A stretch of DNA of 64,000 nucleotides from Leucobacter sp. UT-8R-CII-1-4 (GTDB taxonomy: Bacteria; Actinomycetota; Actinomycetes; Actinomycetales; Microbacteriaceae), in assembly GCF_030010235.1 (NCBI RefSeq), contig NZ_JASCRS010000004.1, positions 1 to 64,000 on the forward strand, written 5' to 3'. The first letter of the stretch is position 1. Every line of letters starts with the position of its first letter. Under the pieces are notes generated by a model. The model saw nothing but the letters and a program-made list of their open reading frames with translations, was not told where the DNA came from and did no database searches. Below, in pieces: positions 1 to 7,759 of this stretch. A program made the translations under genes and the position numbers.

Positions 1-8
1 TTAATAGT

Positions 9-127
9 GTTACGGTGGTTATAGCGTCAGGGAAACGCCCGGTTACATTCCGAACCCGGAAGCTAAGGCTGACAGCGCCGATGGTACTGCACTCGGGAGG
101 GTGTGGGAGAGTAGGACACCGCCGGAC
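9..127 (+). rRNA. rrf: 5S ribosomal RNA
   Basis: The sequence from GTTACGG to CCGGAC is a full-length actinobacterial 5S rRNA. It carries the conserved CCGAACCCGGAAG loop and the GATGGTACTGC segment, and the two ends pair to close helix I. The 23S gene would lie just upstream, outside the window. A strong terminator follows at once, so this is the end of an rRNA operon. The exact 3' end may be a few bases shorter. Confidence 0.95.
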
Positions 128-140
128 TCCTTTTCATAGA

Positions 141-177
141 AAGGGGGGCTGATCTTGGATCAGCCCCCCTTTTTTTT
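141..177 (+). terminator. Rho-independent terminator of the rRNA operon
   Basis: A perfect 12-bp G+C-rich stem (GGGGGGCTGATC with GATCAGCCCCCC) around a TTG loop is followed by about eight T residues. It stands 14 bases after the 5S gene and ends the rRNA transcript. Confidence 0.95.
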
Positions 178-247
178 ATGCCCAAAAACTGGGCGCATCA
201 AGCGCGTCAAGTTTGCCAGAGCCGAGCGCGCCAAGCGCTCCTCGCGC

Positions 248-871
248 CTATCGTGTGTGCGCTTGGGTGTATGCCTCCCAGATGCTCCCGCCGGTGTAGA
301 TGTGCCTGCTGAGGGCTTGCAGGCTCTCGCTGGCGTTGATCGCGATAGTGTTCTCTAGCTGTGCAAAGAGCGGGAGGTCTGAGAGCGAATCTCCGTATGC
401 GACGCATTCGCTCCACGAAAGTCCGTAGAGCTTCAGCCAAGTGGCAGTGATACTCACCTTCGATTCAGGCACCAGGATCAGCTCTGGGTTGGGATCTTTG
501 GCCAAGGGAAGCGCCGGAAACACGGATCCCGCGATGTGGTCAAAGCCGAACACGCTCATTCGATCTGCGAAGAAATTCGGGGTCATCGTGATCAAGGCAG
601 AGCGTTCGCCGCGTGCCCGGATGTCTTGAATGACCTCCGCAATGCCGCTGAGAAAAGGTGTGCCGTGCATCGCTTGCTCGACGGTCTCGTGCGAGAGTCC
701 GCGCCACAATTGACCGATGGCGTGAGCGAACTGCCTGGTGCCAATCTTTCCTGCGCCGAAGCTTCTCTCGAGCTCGGCGAGTTCAACGGTGGTGCCGGTG
801 ACCTTTGCTATTTCGAGGCTCGCGGTGGAGCCATGAATGAGCGTGCCGTCCAAATCAAAAACGTGAAGCAT
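248..871 (-). CDS. HAD-IB family phosphatase
   Basis: A 207-residue haloacid dehalogenase superfamily hydrolase, of the SerB-like IB type. Motif I DLDGT lies at residues 6-10 with the nucleophile Asp and the acid/base Asp. Motif II is the Thr of LITMTP near residue 95, and motif IV is GDSLSDLPLF near residue 163. The segment between motifs I and II is helical, as in the C1-cap group. Substrates of such proteins are small phosphomonoesters such as phosphoserine or glycerol phosphate; the specific one cannot be told. It is cytoplasmic and lies convergent to the rRNA operon end. Confidence 0.85.
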   Translation of the reverse strand: MLHVFDLDGTLIHGSTASLEIAKVTGTTVELAELERSFGAGKIGTRQFAHAIGQLWRGLSHETVEQAMHGTPFLSGIAEVIQDIRARGERSALITMTPNFFADRMSVFGFDHIAGSVFPALPLAKDPNPELILVPESKVSITATWLKLYGLSWSECVAYGDSLSDLPLFAQLENTIAINASESLQALSRHIYTGGSIWEAYTQAHTR

Positions 872-910
872 AGCCAGACAACTCTACGGCTTCTTGGCTT
901 CGAATGCGGT

Positions 911-1192
911 TTAGGCGAGTGAGAGAAACAACCTTTCGAGTTCGTCTTGATCGGCGTTATCTGGGTTGTCTGGGTTCTCTATGCACTCTTTGAGCGCCGT
1001 GGATATCACCAGGAAGCCGGCGCGATCAATCGCCTTTGACACTGCAGAGAGTTGGTGCACCACATCTCGGCAGGGGGCATCGTCGTCAATTGCGTCGATC
1101 ACGGCTGCAAGCTGCCCCTGCGCGCGACGGAGACGATTGCTGATCTTGCGCTTTGCTTCAAGATCTTTTGGGCTAGGCGCCTTATCGGGCAT
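911..1192 (-). CDS. CsoR/CstR-family repressor, probably a persulfide sensor
   Basis: A 93-residue all-helical DUF156 (CsoR) family repressor. The two family Cys are present at C41 (PCRDVV) and C70 (LKEC). In copper sensors a His sits four residues before the second Cys; here that position is Ala66. Loss of the His with retention of both Cys is the CstR pattern, in which the Cys pair reacts with persulfides instead of binding Cu(I). It is divergent from a thioredoxin and persulfide dioxygenase-rhodanese operon, with two near-identical operators in the shared gap, which agrees with a sulfur-sensing role. That it represses this operon is inference. A nickel or formaldehyde sensor is less likely because those carry other ligand sets. 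Confidence 0.85.
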   Translation of the reverse strand: MPDKAPSPKDLEAKRKISNRLRRAQGQLAAVIDAIDDDAPCRDVVHQLSAVSKAIDRAGFLVISTALKECIENPDNPDNADQDELERLFLSLA

Positions 1193-1222
1193 GAATGCTC
1201 CTTGTGTATTGGCCGATCTAAC

Positions 1223-1253
1223 TTGACATCAATGATACCCCCTAGGGTATTCT
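1223..1253 (+). promoter_or_regulatory. Promoter with first CstR/CsoR operator
   Basis: A consensus TTGACA (-35) is at 1223-1228 and a possible TATTCT (-10) at 1248-1253 with a long 19-bp spacer. The 16-bp sequence ATACCCCCTAGGGTAT (1235-1250), nearly symmetric with half-sites ATACCC and GGGTAT, fills the spacer. A repressor bound there would block RNA polymerase. The G-tract palindrome is typical of CsoR-family operators. Confidence 0.8.
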
Positions 1254-1262
1254 GTTTCATAG

Positions 1263-1278
1263 ATACCCCCTGGGGTAT
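1263..1278 (+). promoter_or_regulatory. Second CstR/CsoR operator
   Basis: ATACCCCCTGGGGTAT is a near copy of the operator 28 bp upstream and differs at one position. The tandem arrangement puts two tetramers close together, on about the same face of the helix, between the promoter and the first start codon at 1303. Confidence 0.8.
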
Positions 1279-1302
1279 AACTTGGACTTTAGGAGAACCT
1301 CA

Positions 1303-1488
1303 ATGTGCAGACCAACGAACTGCAAGACCTGTGGCAAAACCACCTGGGCGGGCTGCGGTCAGCACGTCGCTATGGTGAAAGCGAGCGTTCCCAGCTCGCA
1401 GTGGTGCAATGGCAAGCACAGCCAAGCCGAGATCGCGGCCGCTTCAGAATCGCGCCCCGGCTTTTTCGCACGTCTCTTCGGACGATAA
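1303..1488 (+). CDS. Small Cys-rich CxxC protein, first gene of the persulfide operon
   Basis: A 61-residue protein beginning MCRPTNCKTCGKTTW. Cys residues lie at positions 2, 7, 10, 18 and 35, so it may bind zinc or react with persulfide; neither is shown. The C-terminus is basic and aromatic (FFARLFGR). An upstream TTG would add seven residues, but the ATG at 1303 has AGGAGA seven bases before it, which decides the start. Similar small proteins with the same N-terminal motif are widespread in actinobacteria, from memory, with no assigned function. It overlaps in another frame with a longer spurious ORF that runs into trxA. Confidence 0.75.
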   Translation: MCRPTNCKTCGKTTWAGCGQHVAMVKASVPSSQWCNGKHSQAEIAAASESRPGFFARLFGR

Positions 1489-1502
1489 ACAAAGGAAGAA
1501 TC

Positions 1503-1877
1503 ATGGCAACAACCGACCTCACACTCGCAACATTCAATGACACCGTCGAGCGCGACGGGATCGCGATTGTAGATTTCTGGGCAGCTTGGTGCGGGCCGTG
1601 CCGATCCTTCGCGCCAACATATGAGCGCGCCTCAGAGCAGCACCCCGACATTGTGTTCGGCAAAGTCGATACAGAAGCCGAACAAGAACTCGCTGCCGGA
1701 TTCCGAATCACCTCAATTCCAACTCTCGCGATCTTCCGCGATGGCATCCTGCTCTACGCGCAGCCAGGAGCTCTCCCCGCAGGCCAGCTAGAACAGCTCA
1801 TTCAAGGCGCGAAAGAACTCGATATGGACGAAGTTCGCAAGCAGATCGACGAATCTGAACAGCCCGAAAAACAATAA
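1503..1877 (+). CDS. trxA: Thioredoxin
   Basis: A 124-residue thioredoxin fold protein with the canonical WCGPC redox motif (WAAWCGPCRSF, residues 27-37) and the cis-Pro segment TSIPTL. The C-terminus has an extra acidic helix of about 20 residues after the fold. It reduces disulfides and can reduce persulfides on protein thiols. The start ATG at 1503 has AAAGGAAG just upstream. It lies 14 bases after the small Cys-rich gene and 23 bases before the dioxygenase-rhodanese gene, so the three are one operon under the tandem operators. Confidence 0.93.
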   Translation: MATTDLTLATFNDTVERDGIAIVDFWAAWCGPCRSFAPTYERASEQHPDIVFGKVDTEAEQELAAGFRITSIPTLAIFRDGILLYAQPGALPAGQLEQLIQGAKELDMDEVRKQIDESEQPEKQ

Positions 1878-1900
1878 ACGCTAGAACCGGAGCCCACTAC

Positions 1901-3328
1901 ATGCTGCTTGAACGTATCTATGACGAAGACCTCGCCCAGGCGAGCTATCTGATTGCCTGCCAGTCAAATGGCGAGGCCATTGTGGTGGATCCGCGTCGCG
2001 ATATTCAGGTGTACCTTGACCTTGCCGCGAAGCACAACATTCGTATCGCTGCTGTTGCCGAGACCCACATTCATGCTGATTACCTCTCGGGCACCCGAGA
2101 GCTCGCCGCGCACACGGGCGCGACAATGTACGTGTCAGACGAGGGCGGCATTGACTGGAGCTATGGCGAAGGCTTCGCGCAAGCCACCCGAATGAAGCAC
2201 GGGCATCGTCTGCGGCTTGGCAACATCACGGTCGAAGCAGTGCACACACCCGGGCACACTCCGGAACACATGTCATTTCTGGTGACAGATGGCGCGCAAA
2301 GCGATACGCCGGGCTTTCTGCTGAGCGGCGATTTTGTCTTTGTTGGCGATGTTGGGCGACCGGATCTTCTCGACGAGGCTGCAGGGCACGTCGACACCCG
2401 CTTCACAGGTGCGAAGGATCTTTTTAAGAGCCTGCGCGATCAATTCTTGATACTGCCCGACTATGTCCAGGTGCTGCCGGCACACGGCTCCGGTTCGGCC
2501 TGCGGCAAAGCGCTTGGCGCAATTGCGGCAACAACAGTGGGCTATGAACGGAACTTCTCGTGGTGGGGAAAATATCTTCAGAACAATGACGAAGCTGGTT
2601 TTGTTGCAGAACTTCTCAACGGCCAACCCGACGCTCACGGCTATTTTGCGCGAATGAAATCTCAGAATAAGTCTGGCCCAGCGCTGATCGCTTCACCGGC
2701 TGAGCTAATTGAATTCGATGCTCCAAGCCTGCGGGTAGAACTCGCCAAAGAGCAGGCGATCTTGGTCGACACGAGGCACAACACTGAAGTACATGCGGGC
2801 ACGGTGCCGGGTGCACTGAACGTGCCTGGCCCAGCGAAATCGGCGAGCTACGCCTCATGGGTATACGATCCCGAGCGAGAGCAACTGCCGCTCGTCCTAT
2901 TTGTGCCGAGCAGAGCAATCGCAGAGGAAATGCGAGACCACCTGCTTCGCGTTGGCATTGACACAGTGAGAGGCTTCATTACCTCCCTCGACGGACTGCA
3001 ACTGTCTCAACCGCAGCTCGTCTCACCGCACGAGCTCGACAGCCTCGACCGAGTTATGCTGCTCGATGTGCGAAACAAGACAGAGTTCGCGGCGGGCCAT
3101 CTTCCAAAGGCAGCGCAACTGGCCGCAGGCCGAGCGCTATGGAATCTCGACCAGCTGCCCGAACCTGAGGCCGGCACGATCGTGAGCTACTGCCAAAGCG
3201 GAGTGCGCAATAGTGTCATCGCCAGCGCGCTCCGACGCGAAGGTTACGAGATCGTCGAGCTTGAGGGGAGCTATCAGGCTTGGCGCGATGCGGGGCTGGC
3301 AACCGCTCGATACACCGCCGCAGGGTGA
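1901..3328 (+). CDS. Persulfide dioxygenase-rhodanese fusion (CstB-like)
   Basis: A 475-residue fusion. Residues 1-240 are a metallo-beta-lactamase fold of the ETHE1/persulfide dioxygenase type: THIHADY at 55-61 supplies His and Asp ligands, HTPGHTPEHMS near 115 the next His, and GDFVFVGDVGRPDL near 148 the bridging Asp. Residues about 265-360 are a rhodanese fold with no active-site Cys (LFVPSRA in place of the Cys loop). Residues about 370-465 are a second rhodanese with the Cys loop YCQSGVRNS. This three-part layout with one dead and one live rhodanese is that of staphylococcal CstB, which oxidises low-molecular-weight persulfides to thiosulfate. It is cytoplasmic, Fe(II)-dependent by family, and repressed by the CstR-like protein by inference. 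Confidence 0.9.
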   Translation: MLLERIYDEDLAQASYLIACQSNGEAIVVDPRRDIQVYLDLAAKHNIRIAAVAETHIHADYLSGTRELAAHTGATMYVSDEGGIDWSYGEGFAQATRMKHGHRLRLGNITVEAVHTPGHTPEHMSFLVTDGAQSDTPGFLLSGDFVFVGDVGRPDLLDEAAGHVDTRFTGAKDLFKSLRDQFLILPDYVQVLPAHGSGSACGKALGAIAATTVGYERNFSWWGKYLQNNDEAGFVAELLNGQPDAHGYFARMKSQNKSGPALIASPAELIEFDAPSLRVELAKEQAILVDTRHNTEVHAGTVPGALNVPGPAKSASYASWVYDPEREQLPLVLFVPSRAIAEEMRDHLLRVGIDTVRGFITSLDGLQLSQPQLVSPHELDSLDRVMLLDVRNKTEFAAGHLPKAAQLAAGRALWNLDQLPEPEAGTIVSYCQSGVRNSVIASALRREGYEIVELEGSYQAWRDAGLATARYTAAG

Positions 3329-3332
3329 GCAT

Positions 3333-3391
3333 GAGAGGGCGCGAACGCGCGCAGCGATGGTTGAGTGAAATCAGCCGCTAAGCGCCCTCTC
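3333..3391. repeat. Inverted repeat between convergent genes
   Basis: GAGAGGGCGC (3333-3342) and GCGCCCTCTC (3382-3391) are perfect 10-bp inverted copies about 39 bases apart. The second arm lies inside the last codons of the minus-strand gene ending at 3378. It may act as a bidirectional transcription stop between the convergent genes, although no T tract follows and the loop is long. Confidence 0.45.
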
Positions 3392-3920
3392 GCTCGATCA
3401 GAAGAGCGGCGCGTTCCTTGAAATAGCGCGCGAGCGTCGGCGCGCCTTCGAGCGGTGCGCCAGCGCGCCATCGCACCCGCAGTTCACCGTTTGAGAAACC
3501 GACGGGAAGCCCCTCGTCGAGCTCATGCAACGAAGCTTCATCAAGGTGGATCGGCACCGCGTCGAAATTCACTGACTGCCCGAGCGCGTAACCTCCACGC
3601 AGCGCCGCCGCAGCGATGTCACGACGCTCCTCTCGTGAGAGTGATTGATACCCCAGACGACCTCGTTCAGCTGCGCGAGTCGAAGGCCCTGCAGCCCAAA
3701 GGGAATGGTCAACGCCAAGAAGCAGCGATCCTAGCCGCCAAACCTCGGCCAGCGGCCGCATCGTCGCAGGTCTTGGCAGCACGAGCAGGCGTTTGCCAGC
3801 GGGAACGTACTCAGCGAGCGCTTCGGGCCGAATGGAAGCCTGCTGAAGAAGCATTGCAGTCTCTTGCGCGACATGAAGGGCACTTGCATTCGCCTGGTTC
3901 TGCCCATCGAATTCACCCAT
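3378..3920 (-). CDS. Conserved hypothetical protein
   Basis: A 180-residue soluble protein with no signal peptide or membrane segment. I do not recognise a characterised domain. The middle contains LLVLPRPATMRPLAEVWRLG and the C-terminal half is rich in charged and aliphatic residues with ALGQSVNFDAVPIHLDE. The ATG at 3920 is divergent from the CYTH gene with a 64-bp gap. The composition and codon use are like those of the neighbours, which supports a real gene. Confidence 0.65.
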   Translation of the reverse strand: MGEFDGQNQANASALHVAQETAMLLQQASIRPEALAEYVPAGKRLLVLPRPATMRPLAEVWRLGSLLLGVDHSLWAAGPSTRAAERGRLGYQSLSREERRDIAAAALRGGYALGQSVNFDAVPIHLDEASLHELDEGLPVGFSNGELRVRWRAGAPLEGAPTLARYFKERAALLIEREGA

Positions 3921-3984
3921 GCAGTAAGTGTATTGGGGTCAGGTGTTTCTGGGAGCAATCAGCTTGCGCCTCTAAGCTGGTCGT

Positions 3985-4608
3985 GTGGAGAACAACGGAG
4001 CGATCGAAAGCTTTGAAATCGAGCGAAAATACGAAGTGTCTGAAGACACTTCGTTGCCCGACGTGGCGGCGTTTGCGACCGTGAACCTGCAGCCGGCAGA
4101 GACGCTGGAACACGAGCTTCACGCCAGCTATTTCGACACTCCCGCGGTCGAACTCGCAGCGCAACGGCTGGCCCTACGACATCGACTCGGTGGCAAAGAC
4201 GAAGGCTGGCATCTCAAAGCAAAGGGCGAAGACGGCGCCCGCGAACTGCTCTGGCCAAGCTCGGTGGAGATGCCGACCGGCCTGCGCGCTGAAGTGGCTG
4301 AGCGTATCGGCGAAGCCGCGATCCAGCGTTTGCAAACAATCGCAACGCTGCGCACCATTCGAGTGACCACGATGCTTTTCGACCAGGCGGGCAACGCTGT
4401 TGTTGAACTTGCCGATGACCGCGTCGAAGCGGTAAACGAACTTACCGGCAGACAGCAGGCTTGGCGTGAGTGGGAGGCTGAACTCATGCCTGACGCTGAT
4501 CCGACGCTACTCGACCAGATTGAACCGTTGCTCGTTGCCGTAGGCGCTCGCAGGGTTCGCGGAACTTCAAAAATTCAACGCACGATGAGCGCAGAGGGTG
4601 ACGCATAA
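3985..4608 (+). CDS. CYTH domain protein
   Basis: A 207-residue CYTH (CyaB/thiamine triphosphatase) family protein. The N-terminus has the defining ExExK motif in FEIERKYEV (residues 8-16), followed by the acidic and basic strands of the triphosphate tunnel (HLKAKGEDG, ELADDRVEA). Such enzymes hydrolyse inorganic triphosphate or organic triphosphates in the cytoplasm; the substrate here is unknown. The start is GTG at 3985 with no clear ribosome binding site. The stop overlaps the next start by one base, so the two genes are translationally coupled. Confidence 0.85.
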   Translation: MENNGAIESFEIERKYEVSEDTSLPDVAAFATVNLQPAETLEHELHASYFDTPAVELAAQRLALRHRLGGKDEGWHLKAKGEDGARELLWPSSVEMPTGLRAEVAERIGEAAIQRLQTIATLRTIRVTTMLFDQAGNAVVELADDRVEAVNELTGRQQAWREWEAELMPDADPTLLDQIEPLLVAVGARRVRGTSKIQRTMSAEGDA

Positions 4609-4823
4609 TGAACGCAGACAAGCGCGGAGCAAAAAAGAACAAACGGGGCAAGGGCGAAGAGGTTTCGCGCGAGGCTCGCCGTAAGCAGATCATTGTCGGC
4701 ATCGTAATGGGCATCATTGTCGGTGTGGTCATCAGCGCAATCACCACGTTTTGGTACTGGCTGCCAGCAGGCATCGCATTCGGGCTCGCCGTCGGCGCAA
4801 TTATGAAACCGCCTACCGAGTAG
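4608..4823 (+). CDS. Small membrane protein
   Basis: A 71-residue protein with a very basic N-terminus (about 30 residues, many Lys and Arg) and two transmembrane helices at roughly 28-46 and 49-64. It overlaps the CYTH gene in TAATG. No domain is recognised; a possible role in membrane organisation next to the CYTH enzyme is only a guess. Confidence 0.75.
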   Translation: MNADKRGAKKNKRGKGEEVSREARRKQIIVGIVMGIIVGVVISAITTFWYWLPAGIAFGLAVGAIMKPPTE

Positions 4824-4894
4824 ACGAGGCAGAAAAACGCCGCTATCTTCAGCGATGAGGGGCGGACCACCACGTAAGGAAGCAAAGGCGCATC

Positions 4895-6316
4895 ATGGAA
4901 CCCACCGTTTTCGAGAAGTATCCACCGGCTGAATCGGTTATCGACAGCTCACTCGCTGACACAAGACTCGGTTGCTACTGGATCGAGAGCATTGCCGATA
5001 CGGCGGCGCGGTACCCGGTGCTGCCAGGATCGCGTATCGCAGATGACGTTGTTGTGGGTGGCGGCTACGCAGGCCTATGGACAGCAATCAAGCTGAAAAC
5101 AGAACACCCGGATCGCCGGGTGGTGTTGCTTGAAGCCAAGCAGGTTGGCTGGGCTGCCTCAGGACGAAACGGCGGATTTTGCGAAGCCAGTATCACCCAC
5201 GGTGAGTCAAATGCCGAGTCGCGGTGGCCAAACGAAGTGGAAACCCTGCGACGCCTAGGCTACGAAAACCTGGATGCGATTGAGCGCTTTATCAACGAAC
5301 ACAAGCTTGACGTTGATTTTGAGCGCACCGGTCAGCTCTCCGTGGCAAACGAGCCCTATCAAGTGGAATGGGTGGGGGAGAATCCCGACCCGCATGTTGA
5401 AGCACTTAACGCAGAGCAGGTGCAGCAACGTATTGCCTCACCAACATTTCTCGCGGGTGAATTCTCGCCACGTGAAAACGCGAACGTGCACCCAGCAAAG
5501 CTTGCCGCAGAGCTGGCCCGTCATGCGCACGAGCTCGGTGTCGAAATCTATGAAAATACCCGAGTGCTGCGTCTCAGTGGCCAGAGCGACGAACCGTTGC
5601 AATTCGAGACGAATCGCGGCACTGTGAACGCTGAGCGTGCCGCGCTTTGCACGAACGTTTTCCCCTCTCTGCTGAAGCGTTACACCTTCCACACGGTTCC
5701 GGTGTATGACTATGTGCTGATGACCGAGCCGCTAACTGACGAACAATTGGCTGCGATCGGTTGGAGTGGGCGAGAAGGACTCGCCGATATGGCGAACCAA
5801 TTTCACTACTCGCGGCTCACGAAAGACAACCGGATTCTCTGGGGTGGGTACGACGCCGTGTACTTCACAGGTGGCCGTATCCGCGCTGAGTACGAAAATC
5901 GCATGGAAACTCACCGTCGACTGGCGAAGCACTTCTTCACGACCTTCCCGCAGCTCGAAGGCGTGAAGTTCACGCACCGTTGGGCCGGCGTGATTGACAC
6001 ATCAACTCGCTTCTGCGCGTTCTACGGGCAGGCGTTTGACGGTCGAGTGCAATATGTTGCGGGCTTCACCGGGCTCGGCGTTGGCGCCACCCATTTTGCG
6101 GCAGACGTGATGGTGGACAGGCTCGAGGGGCGAACCACCGAGCGAACCCAGCTTGAAATGGTGCGCGAAGTTCCGCTGCCGTTCCCGCCAGAGCCACTCG
6201 CTAGCATCGGCATCAATCTCACTCGCTGGTCACTCGACCGTGCCGACCACCAAGGCGGCAAACGGAACATTCTGCTGAAAACACTCGATGCGCTCGGCCT
6301 CGGTTTTGACTCATAA
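4895..6316 (+). CDS. FAD-dependent amine oxidoreductase (DAO/PuuB-type)
   Basis: A 473-residue DAO-superfamily flavoenzyme. The Rossmann FAD motif VVGGGYAGLWTA is near residue 52, followed by the EAKQVGWAASGRNGGF segment, which is typical of gamma-glutamylputrescine oxidase and related enzymes that oxidise primary or secondary amines. The C-terminal half has GYDAVYF and RWAGVID, and the GFTGLGVG segment that binds FAD. Length and layout fit the family. The ATG at 4895 has AAGGAAGCAAAGG upstream. A small cupin gene follows after 25 bases, as in many amine-utilisation units. Confidence 0.85.
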   Translation: MEPTVFEKYPPAESVIDSSLADTRLGCYWIESIADTAARYPVLPGSRIADDVVVGGGYAGLWTAIKLKTEHPDRRVVLLEAKQVGWAASGRNGGFCEASITHGESNAESRWPNEVETLRRLGYENLDAIERFINEHKLDVDFERTGQLSVANEPYQVEWVGENPDPHVEALNAEQVQQRIASPTFLAGEFSPRENANVHPAKLAAELARHAHELGVEIYENTRVLRLSGQSDEPLQFETNRGTVNAERAALCTNVFPSLLKRYTFHTVPVYDYVLMTEPLTDEQLAAIGWSGREGLADMANQFHYSRLTKDNRILWGGYDAVYFTGGRIRAEYENRMETHRRLAKHFFTTFPQLEGVKFTHRWAGVIDTSTRFCAFYGQAFDGRVQYVAGFTGLGVGATHFAADVMVDRLEGRTTERTQLEMVREVPLPFPPEPLASIGINLTRWSLDRADHQGGKRNILLKTLDALGLGFDS

Positions 6317-6341
6317 ACACACCACAACACAGGAGAACGCG

Positions 6342-6698
6342 ATGAACTACTTGCTGCCAGACGGCTTGAACGGTGTGGTGCACGGGCGCGGGGCGATCGT
6401 TCCGCTTGAAGCAGTGCCTGCTGAAGAGGTCGACTACGGAAACCCGCGCCAGGGAACGCTGGCCCTTGGCACTATCGGTGAGTGCGAGGCAGGCATCTGG
6501 GAGCTACGTGACGGGGCGGTGCTCGACACTGAGGTCGACGAGCTCTTCGTTGTAATTTCAGGTGGTGCGACAATCAAGCTGCTTGATGAGGGGCGAAGCG
6601 TCGACGTGAAGACCGGCGATGTGATGCGCTTGAACGCTGGGACTCGGACACGCTGGATTGTGAAAGATCACATTCGCAAGGTGTATCTCTCGGCGTAA
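6342..6698 (+). CDS. Cupin domain protein
   Basis: A 118-residue single-domain cupin. It contains GIWELRDGAVLDTEVDELFVVISGG and, near the C-terminus, KTGDVMRLNAGTRTRW, which correspond to cupin motifs 1 and 2. The metal-binding His residues are mostly replaced, which suggests a binding or folding role more than catalysis. The start ATG at 6342 has AGGAGA at 6331-6336. It is in the same operon as the FAD amine oxidase. Confidence 0.85.
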   Translation: MNYLLPDGLNGVVHGRGAIVPLEAVPAEEVDYGNPRQGTLALGTIGECEAGIWELRDGAVLDTEVDELFVVISGGATIKLLDEGRSVDVKTGDVMRLNAGTRTRWIVKDHIRKVYLSA

Positions 6699-6716
6699 CG
6701 TTGCCGCGACTTTTGG

Positions 6717-7694
6717 CTATCTAGCCTGTCGAAGTGGGTCGGAGCGTTCAAGCAGTGCTCGAGCGATGGCCTCATCGAGAACCAGATCGGTAACCAGGCC
6801 TGCCGCGAGTGCCCCAGCCAATGCTTTGGCCTTGCCCTCGCCGGCAGCCACGCAGACTCGACGTTTGACATGCGCGAGTTGGTGAAGGCTGGGACCACTT
6901 GCGCGCGCATTGAGTTTGATGTCTGCGCTTGTGCCATCTTCGCGGAAGAACACGGTGGCGACATCGCCGACCACGCGTTCGCTCTCGAGGGACTGGAGGT
7001 CCTCGTTCTCTAAATAGCCCTCAGCGTAAACGTGACTTGGCACGGGTGATTGTGCAGCACCAACGCTAAAAATGATCATGTCGAGTTTTGCTTGCAGATC
7101 AAGGATGCGCCGGGTGCTTCGCTCCTGCCAGAGTGCTGTTTTTGTGGCTGGGTTGTCGAAGAAAGCTGGCACCGGAAAGTGCTGCACCTGGGCTGTAAAT
7201 GCCCGACCAAATCGGCGCAGAATGTCGCTGGCGTAGGCAATGCCTGTGGTCCACATGTTGCCCGAACCGTTGAGCTGCACAAACACGGTGTCTGCGGTGT
7301 GGGTCGCGCTGAGCTTGCGGCTGATTGCAGCGAGCGTTGACCCCCAGGCGATACCGACAGTCATATGTGAACTCACCAGGCCAGCGAGAATCTCTGCGGC
7401 AAGCTGGGCCACCTGGTCAAGGCGTTCGCCTTCGCTTGCGTCTGCTCGAACACCGGCTACGTGGGAGTGCACCCCAAAACGTTCCCGCAGGGCCTCTTCG
7501 AGTCTGGCGACCTCATTAAAAGGGGAACGAACACGTATGTCGACGATGCCGGTGTCACGCGCATCTTGGAGAAGTCGTGACACTGTTGAGCGGGAGACAC
7601 GCATGCTGTCGGCGATCGCCTCCATCTTTTCACCGCGAAGGTAGTAAGCATTGGCGGCAGCCCACATTGCCTCATTGCGATCTGGCTCATTCAT
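6717..7694 (-). CDS. SorC/DeoR-type sugar-binding transcriptional regulator
   Basis: A 325-residue regulator. The N-terminal helix-turn-helix is at about 22-45 (MEAIADSMRVSRSTVSRLLQDA). The rest is the SorC effector domain, an isomerase-like fold that binds phosphorylated sugars (GIAWGSTLAAISR, VFVQLNGSG, VGAAQSP). It is divergent from glpD across a 65-bp gap that holds a perfect 16-bp palindrome, so control of glycerol-3-phosphate use is likely but inferred. Confidence 0.88.
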   Translation of the reverse strand: MNEPDRNEAMWAAANAYYLRGEKMEAIADSMRVSRSTVSRLLQDARDTGIVDIRVRSPFNEVARLEEALRERFGVHSHVAGVRADASEGERLDQVAQLAAEILAGLVSSHMTVGIAWGSTLAAISRKLSATHTADTVFVQLNGSGNMWTTGIAYASDILRRFGRAFTAQVQHFPVPAFFDNPATKTALWQERSTRRILDLQAKLDMIIFSVGAAQSPVPSHVYAEGYLENEDLQSLESERVVGDVATVFFREDGTSADIKLNARASGPSLHQLAHVKRRVCVAAGEGKAKALAGALAAGLVTDLVLDEAIARALLERSDPLRQAR

Positions 7695-7703
7695 AACTTA
7701 AGT

Positions 7704-7719
7704 GTGCACATATGTGCAC
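7704..7719. promoter_or_regulatory. Palindromic operator between SorC regulator and glpD
   Basis: GTGCACATATGTGCAC is a perfect 16-bp palindrome, 10 bp upstream of the regulator start and 41 bp upstream of the glpD start. Its position suits autoregulation and control of glpD. Confidence 0.7.
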
Positions 7720-7759
7720 GAGCCTTGCAACTCTTCTCGCGAGTTTTCACAATGGAACT

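Noticed and set aside
1305-1502. Upstream extension of thioredoxin
   Set aside because: The extension is out of frame with the better small Cys-rich gene, and ATG 1503 has its own ribosome site and the standard thioredoxin N-terminus.
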